54,157 nucleotides of DNA from DATFXM01 sp035315885 (GTDB lineage: Bacteria > Acidobacteriota > Blastocatellia > UBA7656), in the NCBI GenBank assembly GCA_035315885.1, contig DATFXM010000145.1, forward strand, positions 1 to 54,157, read 5' to 3'. Within the stretch, counting starts at the first letter, position 1; the number at the start of each line of letters is the position of its first letter. A program made the position numbers and the translations under genes. The notes beneath the pieces are model-generated. The model was given only the letters and a program-made list of their open reading frames with translations. It had not been told where the DNA came from and did not search any database. Positions 33,695 to 42,569 of the stretch are shown in pieces.

Positions 33695-35851
33695 TCAAAC
33701 CAAATCCACGCCTGACCGTTGTTCGGTCAACATCCGCCGAACTACTCGAGCTACTTCGGCGGCGGCCTTCACTGGATGCTTTCCCGCGCGGCTAATGCCG
33801 CAGATCGCGGTCGTGCATGAATGATCGAGCAACGGGTCCCAACGCAAAGCACCCGCGTGATCCCGGCCATAGGTGACGTACGCCGATAGCAAGTTCAGTC
33901 CGGTGCCCGGCCGCTCTCCGATAAAATGAATGATCACGTCTGCACCCAGCAACGCACCCACGTGGTAGCCTGCTCGAACGCGCCCGTTCTCGAGCACAAT
34001 GTCGGTTTCTCCGACGTGACATCCCGCTTGCACAAGCTCGCGCTTTAATGACGCCAGAGTCTCCTTAACATTTTCGTTGACCGCATTCGCATTCAACCCA
34101 TCGGAAATCAGGATTTGAACTCTTGGCCTACGCGTTGGGTAGAGCGCTGCAATCAGCTTGACGTCCTCGTCGCGAATTCGCTCGCCCGATGCTGGATGCG
34201 ATAGATAATCTTCTCGACTCTTCGCCGCGCTTCGAACCGCGAGATAACCCGGCGATACCTCACTCATCACGCCTTGATCCACTCTCGCCATCAACGACCG
34301 CCGGGCGTGCTCGTAGATCGCCTGCATTCTCCGCTCAGAGCGATTCTGAGACGCGGCGGCCTCACCAAAGTCCGATGCCGCATCCCGCTCAAGCCCCAGA
34401 TCGAATCCACGGGTCTGGAGCTCAGCAACTTTTGCACGGCCCGCTTCGCACAAAGCGTCGAGCGATCTGCGGTCGCCGCCTGCTTTCTTGTAAGCAGCGT
34501 ACAAGTAGGCAACCGGATCTCCCTTCTCCGGCGCACCTGCCGCGGCATCAGTCATAGCCGCAGTCAGACCCATCGCGTTCAAACGCCGCTGCATTATCGA
34601 AGTGATTTGTCGTCCCGCAAGTCTCCTCAATCGCGGGTGCTCGCGAAACGACGTAGTCATGTAGCCGAGCATCGGATCGGCATTGCCTGGGACCGCCATC
34701 AGGTAAGCCGGCGCCGCACTTCTTACGATCGACTCGGTTATGCTGCGAAGCGTAGCCGGTTCGATGCCCATGTGAAATGTGGAGCAGACGTCGAGACCCA
34801 TCGTTAGTCCGTGGACCTTGGCCATAACCAGATCTTCCAGGCAAGCCCGGACTAGTTGATCGGCGGTGGTGAACACTTCGGGTCCGATGAACCCCGCAAC
34901 GTCGTTTACAATCATCCACGGCTGTTGCCAGCGTTCGTTCCTGTTCAGTCGATCGGCGGACAAGCGTGCAATCGCGCGAGCCAGGCCGTACGTTCTGGAC
35001 TCGAGCGTGACCATGTCCGCGCCCTCGGCCGCGCCGTTAGTGACTTCTGACCCCTGACCAGTTTCGAAGTAAAGGCCATCAAACCCGCCGGCCATCTCCA
35101 CCAGGCCGTCGACATCCAAGCCGACCATTCCAGCCATTGCCGCAGAAGTCCCAGCGAGGCTCTGGAAGCCTACATCAACGCGGGTATGCTTTCGCGCCGC
35201 CGTTTGCTTGACGATGTCGGATAGCACACAGAATCGCGTGGGCAACTCGAGGCGCGTTACGACACTGCAGAGTAGCTCTTCAAGGCGCACGATCGTATCA
35301 ACATCATCGCTTGCCGGGTTCAATCCCAGAATCACGTCTCCGCAACCGTAGCTGAGACCTTCGAAGATCGAAAAAAGGATCTCGTCTTCGTCGTCGCCGG
35401 GGCTGTTAGGCTGAATCCGCGAGCCGAAATGTCCCGCCGCGCCTATCGTGATTTCAGAACCAGACAACGGGTTGAACAGCGCGCTCGATACTCGTGAAAG
35501 CTCCTCGTCGCTCATGACTTTGACTACTGCGGCGATAGCTTCACTGGAAAGACCGTCGCGGTACGACTCAGTCCAACTTTGTGCTTTCGCATCGAGAAGG
35601 ATCCGCTTTAATTGCGCAACGGTGAGGTTAGATAGCTCCGAGGCGAGGCGATTGTTCAGGGATGCGTTGAGGGCTTCGGTTACTCGGTCCTCTAGGAGCT
35701 CGGCGCCAGTTAGCTCGGCGAGCGTCAATGAAGAGATGTGCCGTCTTGCGTCGTCAGATAGTTGTTCGTCGGATGTCCCTCCGATCGATAGGTCACCGTC
35801 CTTGAATCGGTTTGCCAGCAGGAGAAGCTGCTTGAGCTCTGTCGAGTTCAT
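33695..35851 (-). CDS. eutBC: Fused ethanolamine ammonia-lyase, EutB-EutC
   Basis: A 718-residue fusion of the two subunits of adenosylcobalamin-dependent ethanolamine ammonia-lyase, which cleaves ethanolamine to acetaldehyde and ammonia. The EutB part (residues 1 to about 460) has GCGDVILGLNPASDD, LPTRFCVLSDI, FETGQGSEVTNGAAEGADM and NDVAGFIGPEVF. The EutC part (about 480-718) has LISDGLNANAVNE and ERPGTGLNLLSAYVTYG for cobalamin binding. In enterobacteria these are separate 453- and 295-residue chains. The ATG at 35851 is used; an in-frame TTG lies at 35860. No microcompartment shell, EutA reactivase or aldehyde dehydrogenase is adjacent; the upstream gene in the same direction is an APC permease. 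Confidence 0.93.
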   Translation of the reverse strand: MNSTELKQLLLLANRFKDGDLSIGGTSDEQLSDDARRHISSLTLAELTGAELLEDRVTEALNASLNNRLASELSNLTVAQLKRILLDAKAQSWTESYRDGLSSEAIAAVVKVMSDEELSRVSSALFNPLSGSEITIGAAGHFGSRIQPNSPGDDEDEILFSIFEGLSYGCGDVILGLNPASDDVDTIVRLEELLCSVVTRLELPTRFCVLSDIVKQTAARKHTRVDVGFQSLAGTSAAMAGMVGLDVDGLVEMAGGFDGLYFETGQGSEVTNGAAEGADMVTLESRTYGLARAIARLSADRLNRNERWQQPWMIVNDVAGFIGPEVFTTADQLVRACLEDLVMAKVHGLTMGLDVCSTFHMGIEPATLRSITESIVRSAAPAYLMAVPGNADPMLGYMTTSFREHPRLRRLAGRQITSIMQRRLNAMGLTAAMTDAAAGAPEKGDPVAYLYAAYKKAGGDRRSLDALCEAGRAKVAELQTRGFDLGLERDAASDFGEAAASQNRSERRMQAIYEHARRSLMARVDQGVMSEVSPGYLAVRSAAKSREDYLSHPASGERIRDEDVKLIAALYPTRRPRVQILISDGLNANAVNENVKETLASLKRELVQAGCHVGETDIVLENGRVRAGYHVGALLGADVIIHFIGERPGTGLNLLSAYVTYGRDHAGALRWDPLLDHSCTTAICGISRAGKHPVKAAAEVARVVRRMLTEQRSGVDLV

Positions 35852-35884
35852 TGGTGTCAAACTGCCACGGAGTTCTGATCACCC

Positions 35885-36041
35885 TTGGCGTTGTTTGCGA
35901 TTCTTTGCGGCCTTTGCGTGAAACCTGACTACGGCAGGTGAACGGTAACGGAGACAACACGTCTTGTCCGATCGTTAGCTGAAGATTGGACTTCGGGTTT
36001 CACGCAAAGACCGCAAAGTCTCGCAAAGAACGCAAAGGGGA
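35885..36041. repeat. Inverted pair of CGCAAAG-type repeats
   Basis: GATTCTTTGCGGCCTTTGCGTGAAACC (in two parts, 35899-35926) faces GGGTTTCACGCAAAGACCGC and CAAAGTCTCGCAAAG (35996-36041) across a 70-bp spacer, the same design as 32360-32580. It lies between the permease stop and the EutBC start, so it separates genes on the same strand. Confidence 0.85.
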
Positions 36042-36063
36042 AATACGATCAGGTCGATACGAC

Positions 36064-37551
36064 TCAGAACTTCCTACTCAGATCACGAGCACCCGCCACT
36101 ATCGTCACGCCGGACTGCCTAACGTTCGACCATTCAGGACCCTTGAACCGTTTTCGTTCTGAAATCAGATACCACAACCCCAATAGTACACCGAACGCAG
36201 CAATTGTCTTCCCCGCGCGCATCTCGTCGGGCACGCTGAGGATCAGGCTGATGAACACAACCCAAACGATGGCCACCAGATTTACAAACGAGCCATAGCG
36301 GCCCAGGTGCCACGGCCCCTTCGAAATCGACACGCCCTTCCGCTCGGCTCGCCACCCAAGAAACACCGGGATCACATAAGAAAAATAGAGCCCTATGACG
36401 CTGATCGACGTCACCACCGAATAAGCACCGCTGTACACCGCGGCAACGAAAGCCGTAGCGACACACAGCCATATGGCCGGGGTTGGAGTCTGATGTTTTT
36501 GGCTCACCCGCCTCCATAACCGAGAAACAGGAAGGCCTCCGTCGCGCGCGAACGCAAAAATTACCCGCGAGCACCACGTCACCGCAGACAGTCCGCAAAA
36601 CCACATCGCCATCACGGTCAGCCATGAGAAGGCCGCGCCGGCTCTGTCACCCAGCGACTGGACTAGTATCGTGATCACAGCGGGCACATCGTTGCCACCG
36701 GCGTCCTTGGCATTCAGCACCGAGCCAATGTCTTTGATGGACAGCGTCAACGCTAACAAGAGGAGATAACCCGCAACGCTGGAGACGACTACGGCGAGAG
36801 TCATGCCCCAGGGAGCGCGAATCCTCGGGTCTATGGTTTCCTCGGAGACACTCGCCGACGCATCGTACCCGGTGAACGTCCACTGCGCCTGAAGCAGTCC
36901 GATCACAAACGCCCACCAGTAAGGCCATCCGGCAGGATTGTGAGTCGTCCGTTCGAAGAAGAATCGGGCCGGCTGTTTTGGAGCGAAGAACATCAGCGCG
37001 ATGAAGATTGCGATCACGCCGACGATATGCACGGTCACGCTGAAGTCGTTCAGCCAGGCCACCAGTCTTATGCCGAAGTGATTAATCAATGCGTGCGACA
37101 ATAAGATCATCGCATAGACGATCAGTAGGTTGGATGTACTTGACTCTATTCGGAGCAGCGGCGTGACGAAAAGCGAGCATCCGTAATCGACACCTGCAAG
37201 CACCGTGACATTGCCTGCGATGTTGAACCACGCGGTGAACCATCCCCACCCGCTGCCTCCAAGACTCGAGGCCCAGTGATAGACCGAGCCGGATGTCGGC
37301 AACGCCGAGGCAAGCTGTGCCATGCTCAACGCAACAGCGAGCGTGAAGACAGTGACGAGCGGCCAGCCCACGGCCATCTCGAACGGGCCTCCCATTCTCA
37401 ATCCGTGGCCGTAGAGAGTGACCGCCCCAGTGAGTATTGAAATGATCGAGAACGAGATCGCGAAGTTCGAGAAGCCGCCCATTGTGCGGAAGAGTTCCTG
37501 TGCATAGCCCAGGCGGCTCAGTTCACGGCTGTCATCTTGCCCGGAGTGCAT
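36064..37551 (-). CDS. APC-family amino acid/amine permease
   Basis: A 495-residue polytopic transporter with about 12 membrane helices, of the GABA/choline permease branch of the APC superfamily. Features include FSNFAISFSIISILTGAVTLYGHG (in parts), the GSVYHWASSLGG loop and EETIDPRIRAPWGM between helices 6 and 7. The ATG at 37551 (MHSGQDDSREL) is used because the upstream 58 codons of the open frame are translated repeat DNA. The last residues (Leu-Ser-Arg-Lys-Phe) and TGA are encoded by a heptamer-like repeat. Lying just upstream of EutBC on the same strand, it may import ethanolamine; an amino acid is equally possible. Confidence 0.85.
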   Translation of the reverse strand: MHSGQDDSRELSRLGYAQELFRTMGGFSNFAISFSIISILTGAVTLYGHGLRMGGPFEMAVGWPLVTVFTLAVALSMAQLASALPTSGSVYHWASSLGGSGWGWFTAWFNIAGNVTVLAGVDYGCSLFVTPLLRIESSTSNLLIVYAMILLSHALINHFGIRLVAWLNDFSVTVHIVGVIAIFIALMFFAPKQPARFFFERTTHNPAGWPYWWAFVIGLLQAQWTFTGYDASASVSEETIDPRIRAPWGMTLAVVVSSVAGYLLLLALTLSIKDIGSVLNAKDAGGNDVPAVITILVQSLGDRAGAAFSWLTVMAMWFCGLSAVTWCSRVIFAFARDGGLPVSRLWRRVSQKHQTPTPAIWLCVATAFVAAVYSGAYSVVTSISVIGLYFSYVIPVFLGWRAERKGVSISKGPWHLGRYGSFVNLVAIVWVVFISLILSVPDEMRAGKTIAAFGVLLGLWYLISERKRFKGPEWSNVRQSGVTIVAGARDLSRKF

Positions 37552-37574
37552 TGGGCCGTAGCATAGCAGAGAAG

Positions 37575-37797
37575 TGAGGAGTTGAGGGGAATGGGCGAAG
37601 GAGCCAAGGGGAGACGCGGAGAGGAGAGATGCGGGGACGCGGAGAAGAAATACGCGGAGAAGATTGAACGGGCCGCCACTATGGTCATGGAGTTTCCCCG
37701 AACCGCGTCGACCATAATCGGTCATTTCTCTCCCCTACACGTCTCTCCTCCCCGCGTCGCCCCTTCGCATCATTCCCTCATCTCCTCCACTTGCTCC
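37575..37797. repeat. Long palindromic repeat, copy 3 (GACGCGGAGA family)
   Basis: An inverted repeat with arms GGGCGAAGGAGCC..GAGACGCGGAGAGGAGA and TCTCCTCCCCGCGTCGCCCCTTCG around an unrelated 60-bp centre. It lies between the MFS gene 3' end and the permease 5' end. The MFS stop codon (37770-37772) and its last residues Met-Arg-Glu are inside the right arm. Confidence 0.82.
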
Positions 37798-39074
37798 TTG
37801 AGCTTGCGGCCTTCACGGCTGTCGTAGCGAATGAATCGAGGCAGCAGCAGAGCCAATAAAGCGGAGCCTACGACGCACATCGCTCCGCCCGAAACTACCG
37901 ACACACGCAATCCGAACGCTCCTGCTACCAGGCCCGCCTCTGCGTTGCCAAGATATGGACCCGTCATATAGCTGATCATTTCGATCCCTGCCAACCGACC
38001 TCGCAAATAGTCAGGGATAGTCTCGTTCCACATGGTCATTCGGAACAGACCGCTCACAGCATCGGCCGCGCCGGCAAGCGCTAGAAAGAACAGAGCCGCC
38101 CACAGCCGCCCCGCAAATCCAAAACAAATGATTGCCGCTCCCCACACCGCCGCAGCAAAAGTAATCGCTCGCCCATGTCTTCTTACGTGCTTCGTCCAAC
38201 CTGAGCTCAACGTTACAACCAGAACTCCCACGGCAGGCATCGCGTAGAGGAGCCCGACCGACGCCGACCCGAAGCTCTCGGCGATCGCCGGAAACAAAGC
38301 CATCGGCATACCGAAGAACATCGCATTCAAATCAATCAGGTACGTCCCGAGCAACTCCTGCCTGCTGCAGGCGTAGCGCAAGCCTTCCTTGATCGACCTC
38401 AGACTTGCGCGATCAACCTCCCCACTGACCGGCACTGATCGAATCGCCAGGAGTGTCGCCACTGACACCAGAAAAGTCGCCAGATCAATCGAGTAGGCTA
38501 CCGCCGGACCCAGACTCGCAACAAGAATCCCGGCCAGGCCCGGGCCTACGATAAAGTTGAATCCATATCGGAGGGTGCTCAAGGCGGACACCGCCGCGAG
38601 GTGATCCGCGTTTACGAGCTGGGGTGTCATCGACTCGATCGAGGGGCGGTGAATGCCGTTCAACGCTGCAAACATCGCGGCGATCAAGAACAAAATCCAG
38701 GGCCGAGGTGAACCGCTAAGAGAGTTGAGAATCAGACCCAAACAGCACAGGATGAGCCCTAGCTCCGCCGACACAACAAGCCGGCGCCGGTCGAAATGGT
38801 CCGCAAGCGCACCGCCTATGAATGCCATCAACAACATCGGCGCGAACTCGACCGCGCCGAGCATTCCAACGGCCAGCGTCGATTTGGTCAACGCATACAT
38901 CTGCCAGGGGAGAACTACGTAACTAATGGCAGAGCCAAAGTTGGAAACGAACTGCCCGGTGTACACCAGCCTGTAGTCACGTGATGCTCTGAGCGGAGTC
39001 AGATCCATCGTGAGCGCTCGCGCCAGACGCGAGGCCAAACCTGGTTTCGATGCTGTGGCAACTACATCCGACAT
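37770..39074 (-). CDS. MFS exporter (EntS/MFS_3-like)
   Basis: A 434-residue major-facilitator protein with about 12 helices, closest in look to the EntS/enterobactin-exporter group (MFS_3). Typical elements: FVSNFGSAISYVVLPWQMYALT in helix 1, the FIGGALADHFDRRRLV loop between helices 2 and 3, and a second-half SGWTKHVRRHGRAI loop. The ATG at 39074 is chosen over the frame to 39209, whose extra residues have no MFS character. It is probably an efflux pump for a small molecule. It diverges from an aldo/keto reductase. Confidence 0.87.
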   Translation of the reverse strand: MSDVVATASKPGLASRLARALTMDLTPLRASRDYRLVYTGQFVSNFGSAISYVVLPWQMYALTKSTLAVGMLGAVEFAPMLLMAFIGGALADHFDRRRLVVSAELGLILCCLGLILNSLSGSPRPWILFLIAAMFAALNGIHRPSIESMTPQLVNADHLAAVSALSTLRYGFNFIVGPGLAGILVASLGPAVAYSIDLATFLVSVATLLAIRSVPVSGEVDRASLRSIKEGLRYACSRQELLGTYLIDLNAMFFGMPMALFPAIAESFGSASVGLLYAMPAVGVLVVTLSSGWTKHVRRHGRAITFAAAVWGAAIICFGFAGRLWAALFFLALAGAADAVSGLFRMTMWNETIPDYLRGRLAGIEMISYMTGPYLGNAEAGLVAGAFGLRVSVVSGGAMCVVGSALLALLLPRFIRYDSREGRKLKEQVEEMRE

Positions 39075-39245
39075 AAAACACCGAACGATACACTTATACG
39101 ACTCCAGTCTCAATACGGGTTCGGATCCCGTTTGGTTCGGCGTTCGGTTACAATTGCTGCCAGCCAGATTTAAGCGGAGTTTTGCGGATCTTGGTTGGCC
39201 GAATCTCACTGACAGCGTGGTTTAAGATTACGAGGTGAAAACGTA

Positions 39246-40190
39246 ATGCAGACACGACAGCTTGGAAACAGTGACCTTCACATCACGCCGATTGGGGTCG
39301 GAGCGTGGGCGATCGGGGGCACCGGCTACGCCTTTAGTTGGGGGCCTCAGGACGATAAAGAGTCAATCGGCGCCATACGGAAAGCCCTCGATGCCGGTAT
39401 CAACTGGATCGACACGGCCGCTGTTTACGGGTTGGGGCATTCGGAAGAAATCGTAGCTCGCGCGCTCGAGGGCGTGGCGAAGCGGCCATTTGTCTTCACA
39501 AAATGTGAACGAGCATGGAACGAACGCGGCGAGATCAACGGCCGCCTGAAGGCCGACTCCATTCGACGCGAGTGCGAAGCGAGTCTTCGCAGGTTGAGAG
39601 TCGAGGTTATCGATCTTTATCAAATACATTGGCCAGAGCCCGATGAAGATATAGAAGAAGGTTGGGCAACAGTCGCAAAGCTCAAGGAAGAGGGTAAGGT
39701 GCGGCACATTGGAGTATCCAACTTCAACGTCAGCCAGATGAAGCGGGCGTTAAAGACTGCTCCAATCACTTCACTGCAACCGCCTTATTCGCTTCTCAAC
39801 AAAGAGATCGAGCGCGAAGTTTTACCGTTTGTGGCTGATCATAACATCGGCGTCATCGTCTATTCTCCGATGTATTCGGGACTGCTGACAGGAGCGATGA
39901 CTGCGGCGCGTGCGACGTCTTTGCCAAAGGATGATTGGCGAAGCCGAAATCCTAACTTCAGGGAGCCGCTTCTGTCCCGAAATCTGGCACTGGTTGAAGT
40001 CTTAAAGGCGATTGGCAATCGGCACGGGCGGACGGCGGGAGAGGTTGCGATCGCGTGGACACTGCGAGACCCCACGGTGACCGCGGCGATAGTTGGGGTT
40101 CGGCATCCGGACCAGGTCGAAGGCATTGCCGGGTCCCTGGAGTTTCGACTCAGCCCCGACGAGATAAAGGATCTCGACAAGGAGGTGTGA
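39246..40190 (+). CDS. Aldo/keto reductase
   Basis: A 314-residue AKR TIM-barrel enzyme reducing aldehydes or ketones with NADPH. The catalytic tetrad is complete: Asp and Tyr in NWIDTAAVYGLGHSE, Lys in VFTKCER, His in LYQIHWPEP. The GVSNF signature and the C-terminal cofactor segment AAIVGVRHPDQV are present. CGAGGTG lies 9-10 bases before the ATG. It resembles members acting on sugars or myo-inositol. The stop is followed by two kinds of heptamer repeat before an exported TIM-barrel gene. Confidence 0.92.
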   Translation: MQTRQLGNSDLHITPIGVGAWAIGGTGYAFSWGPQDDKESIGAIRKALDAGINWIDTAAVYGLGHSEEIVARALEGVAKRPFVFTKCERAWNERGEINGRLKADSIRRECEASLRRLRVEVIDLYQIHWPEPDEDIEEGWATVAKLKEEGKVRHIGVSNFNVSQMKRALKTAPITSLQPPYSLLNKEIEREVLPFVADHNIGVIVYSPMYSGLLTGAMTAARATSLPKDDWRSRNPNFREPLLSRNLALVEVLKAIGNRHGRTAGEVAIAWTLRDPTVTAAIVGVRHPDQVEGIAGSLEFRLSPDEIKDLDKEV

Positions 40191-40194
40191 AACC

Positions 40195-40252
40195 TCAGAT
40201 TCCAGATTTCAGATTTCAAAAACTCAGCACTCAGCACTCAGCACTCAGGACT
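40195..40252. repeat. Heptamer arrays (CAGATTT then CACTCAG)
   Basis: Three CAGATTC/CAGATTT units run directly into four CACTCAG units, five bases after the aldo/keto reductase stop. Two different heptamers side by side share the same 7-bp register. Confidence 0.88.
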
Positions 40253-40296
40253 TCCCCTTTGCGTCAGACACAAATTCCATGTTATAGACGGGCCAA

Positions 40297-41181
40297 ATGA
40301 ATCACTTAATCTCGTTAACCGTAGCTGCGATTGCTCTCTTCTCATTGATCTGCTCAAACCAGCCAACGGTATCGCCGGCTCAGCACGCCGGAATGGGTGC
40401 CGCCTTCAAAGGACCGGTCGGGCTCCAGCTCTACAGCTTGCGCGAACAGTTCGCCAAGGACGTTCCGTCGACCCTCGACCAGGTCAAAAGCTTCGGCATC
40501 GAAAATGTCGAGCTTGCAGGCACCTACAACCTGAGTCCCGCCGAGTTCAAGAAACAACTGGATGCGAGGGGCTTGAAGGCTATCAGTGGACATTTCGGCT
40601 ACGAGCAGTGGAGAGATCATTTCGACGACGTAGTTCGCGACGCCAAGACGCTGGGTTTGAAGTATGCCGGCTGCGCCTGGATACCGCACCGCGACCCGTT
40701 CGACGAAAAGACTTGTCAGGAAGCGATCGCAGTCTTCAATAAAGCCGGCGAAGCGCTTGCGAAGCAGGGCATCAGGTTCTTCTATCACACGCACGGTTAC
40801 GAGTTTCAACCGCAAGCCGAAAGCACGCTGTTCGACCGGATCCTGGCTCAAACAAATCCGCAGTACGTTCACTTCGAAATGGACGTCTTCTGGATCGTGC
40901 ACGCCGGTCAGGACCCGGTGAAGCTGCTGCAGAAATACCATGGGCGCTTTGAGCTGATGCACGTGAAAGACATGAAGAAAGGCACGCCTACCGGCCTTCT
41001 CACCGGTCAATCCGACGTGAGAAACAACGTAGTCCTCGGGACTGGCGTGCTGGATTGGCAGGCAATCTTCAAGGCCGCAAAACAGACCGGCGTCAAATGG
41101 TACTTCATCGAAGACGAATCACCGACCTCGGTCGCACAGATTCCTCAGAGCCTGCATTTTCTAGAGCAGATGAAATTCTAA
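40297..41181 (+). CDS. Exported sugar phosphate isomerase/epimerase-like TIM barrel
   Basis: A 294-residue xylose-isomerase-like TIM-barrel protein with an N-terminal signal peptide (LISLTVAAIALFSLIC), possibly a lipoprotein although the residue before Cys is Ile. Barrel and metal motifs include VGLQLYSLREQF, FGIENVELAGTYNL, KAISGHFGYE, IRFFYHTHGYEF, VHFEMDVFWIVHAG and LMHVKDMKKG; the His, Glu, Asp set fits a divalent-metal site. Exported members of this fold are common in sugar-degrading soil bacteria; reaction unknown. No strong Shine-Dalgarno is seen before 40297. Confidence 0.87.
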   Translation: MNHLISLTVAAIALFSLICSNQPTVSPAQHAGMGAAFKGPVGLQLYSLREQFAKDVPSTLDQVKSFGIENVELAGTYNLSPAEFKKQLDARGLKAISGHFGYEQWRDHFDDVVRDAKTLGLKYAGCAWIPHRDPFDEKTCQEAIAVFNKAGEALAKQGIRFFYHTHGYEFQPQAESTLFDRILAQTNPQYVHFEMDVFWIVHAGQDPVKLLQKYHGRFELMHVKDMKKGTPTGLLTGQSDVRNNVVLGTGVLDWQAIFKAAKQTGVKWYFIEDESPTSVAQIPQSLHFLEQMKF

Positions 41182-41247
41182 GCTGGATATGATCTGCCGA
41201 CGGGGACTACGCGCCTGCGTTCTCGCGGTTCGTTGAAGATCGAAGGT

Positions 41248-41330
41248 CGGGTTTCACGCAAACGGCGCAAAGACTCGCAAAGGCCTCATTACACGTCTCC
41301 GAACCTGCAGTCAGTCGGTTATCTCTCCGA
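41248..41330. repeat. CGCAAAG-type repeat, single copy
   Basis: GGGTTTCACGCAAACGGCGC then AAAGACTCGCAAAGGCC is followed by TCTCTCCGAGTCCG, a tail also seen in the copy at 32490-32580. It fills the gap between two convergent stop codons. No inverted partner is present. Confidence 0.8.
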
Positions 41331-41338
41331 GTCCGCGT

Positions 41339-42238
41339 TCAGCGGACGTACTCCCAGTGCCACGGCTCGTAGAAGTAAGGTCGAAAGCCGTATTTCGAGG
41401 CATTCTTTACCAACCATCGGTAAACGGGAGTTCGAGTCTGTATTAGCCGGTTGGTGTCTTTCGTATCAACTGGATCTCCGCCGACGTACAGGTCCAGTGC
41501 GCGGCCGGTGAAATGAGGGCTATTCACTGCCAGACCCGCACGGCCCGACTTTGGAGACGCTTTACGAAGCTGGTCCTGATACTCCCTCGAACGAAAAGCC
41601 GAGATGATCTTCAGGAATCTCTCACTGGGAGCCAGCGTGCCGTCCGAGTTTGTCGTGAGTCCGAGAGAAGGGTCCTTGATCGCGTCCGCCACCATTCTCT
41701 TGTACGCCTCGTACGCCGAGCGCTCGACCTGTCGAAGTTCAACCGGGCGCTCCGGGTCGAAGAACTCAGAGGCGGGAACTTGCGCAAGCGAATCGGATGT
41801 GGCCTGTGCATGCGCTTTGATTCGATCCGCCTGAAGCTCGCTTACCATCCGTGTCCACGTCTCGCCATCCATGACTCCAGACGATGGCACTCCTCTGGAT
41901 TCCTGCCACGTCGCAAGCGCGCGTGCAAATGCTTCGGTGTCTATATCCGAGTCGACGCCGATCGTTTCGCAAACAAGAGGCGCGTATATGGTCCAGCCTC
42001 GCTGTTGGCGGCCTCCGAACTCCCAGCTCAGATCGTTGGAGGTGACTCGATTTCTCAACCCGATTTCTGACACCGCCTTCGCTCCGGAAGCGGCAGATGC
42101 GGATTTGTCTGCTCCAACGACTTTCACGTTGCGGGAATCCGGGCGGCCGTTTGCGCCTGAAGGTAACTGAGATCGAGACAACGACCCCGTTCCGGCTGGT
42201 ATGACTAGAAGAGCGAACGCAACAACAATCTGTTTCAC
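41339..42238 (-). CDS. Secreted peptidoglycan-binding / VanY-like D-Ala-D-Ala carboxypeptidase
   Basis: A protein of about 299 residues predicted to trim peptidoglycan stem peptides. After a signal peptide (KQIVVAFALLVIPAGTG) comes a peptidoglycan-binding-like helix set (TEAFARALATWQESRGVPSSGVMD in parts), then a peptidase M15 domain with SAFRSREYQDQL, the zinc motif SPHFTGRALDLY and the final EPWHWEY block giving the last His. All M15 zinc residues appear present. Start is uncertain: the GTG at 42238 gives a normal signal peptide with a Lys after the first residue, while the frame is open to a GTG at 42307. Confidence 0.87.
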   Translation of the reverse strand: MKQIVVAFALLVIPAGTGSLSRSQLPSGANGRPDSRNVKVVGADKSASAASGAKAVSEIGLRNRVTSNDLSWEFGGRQQRGWTIYAPLVCETIGVDSDIDTEAFARALATWQESRGVPSSGVMDGETWTRMVSELQADRIKAHAQATSDSLAQVPASEFFDPERPVELRQVERSAYEAYKRMVADAIKDPSLGLTTNSDGTLAPSERFLKIISAFRSREYQDQLRKASPKSGRAGLAVNSPHFTGRALDLYVGGDPVDTKDTNRLIQTRTPVYRWLVKNASKYGFRPYFYEPWHWEYVR

Positions 42239-42569
42239 AATACTCGCTTTTGCGGCGGGTTGTATCACGGTCTGCTCGGGGTAGTGTACAGGATTGCGGG
42301 GAGGCACTACCAGTACAAAGATCTCGGCTTAACATGTGGGCGCAGTTTGACTACTACTGTCGGGCTTGAGCCTTTCGGCTCGGCCGCACAACCGCGGGGT
42401 CTTCTCAAACATCTCTCTACTGAGCTGAGTGTGAAGTTTGTCAGGGCGAGCATCTTGCAAAGTCATTTGAATCAGATCAATGATTTATTCGTAGAGATTC
42501 GAGAGGGTGGGCCGGGTTGACAGAACCGGGGCCCGCTCGGTTATCGGCAGGCCTTGAAAGGAGGTTTAT
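42239..42569. promoter_or_regulatory. Intergenic region upstream of VWFA gene
   Basis: About 330 bp between divergent genes. A perfect TTGACA is at 42517-42522 with TATCGG 19 bases later, a weak promoter candidate, and AAAGGAGGT precedes the VWFA start. Nothing else is recognised. Confidence 0.3.

Noticed and set aside
37552..37725. N-terminal 58-codon extension of the APC permease
   Set aside because: The extension translates the long palindromic repeat (Ser-Ala-Ser-Pro-type residues) and permease homology begins after the ATG at 37551.
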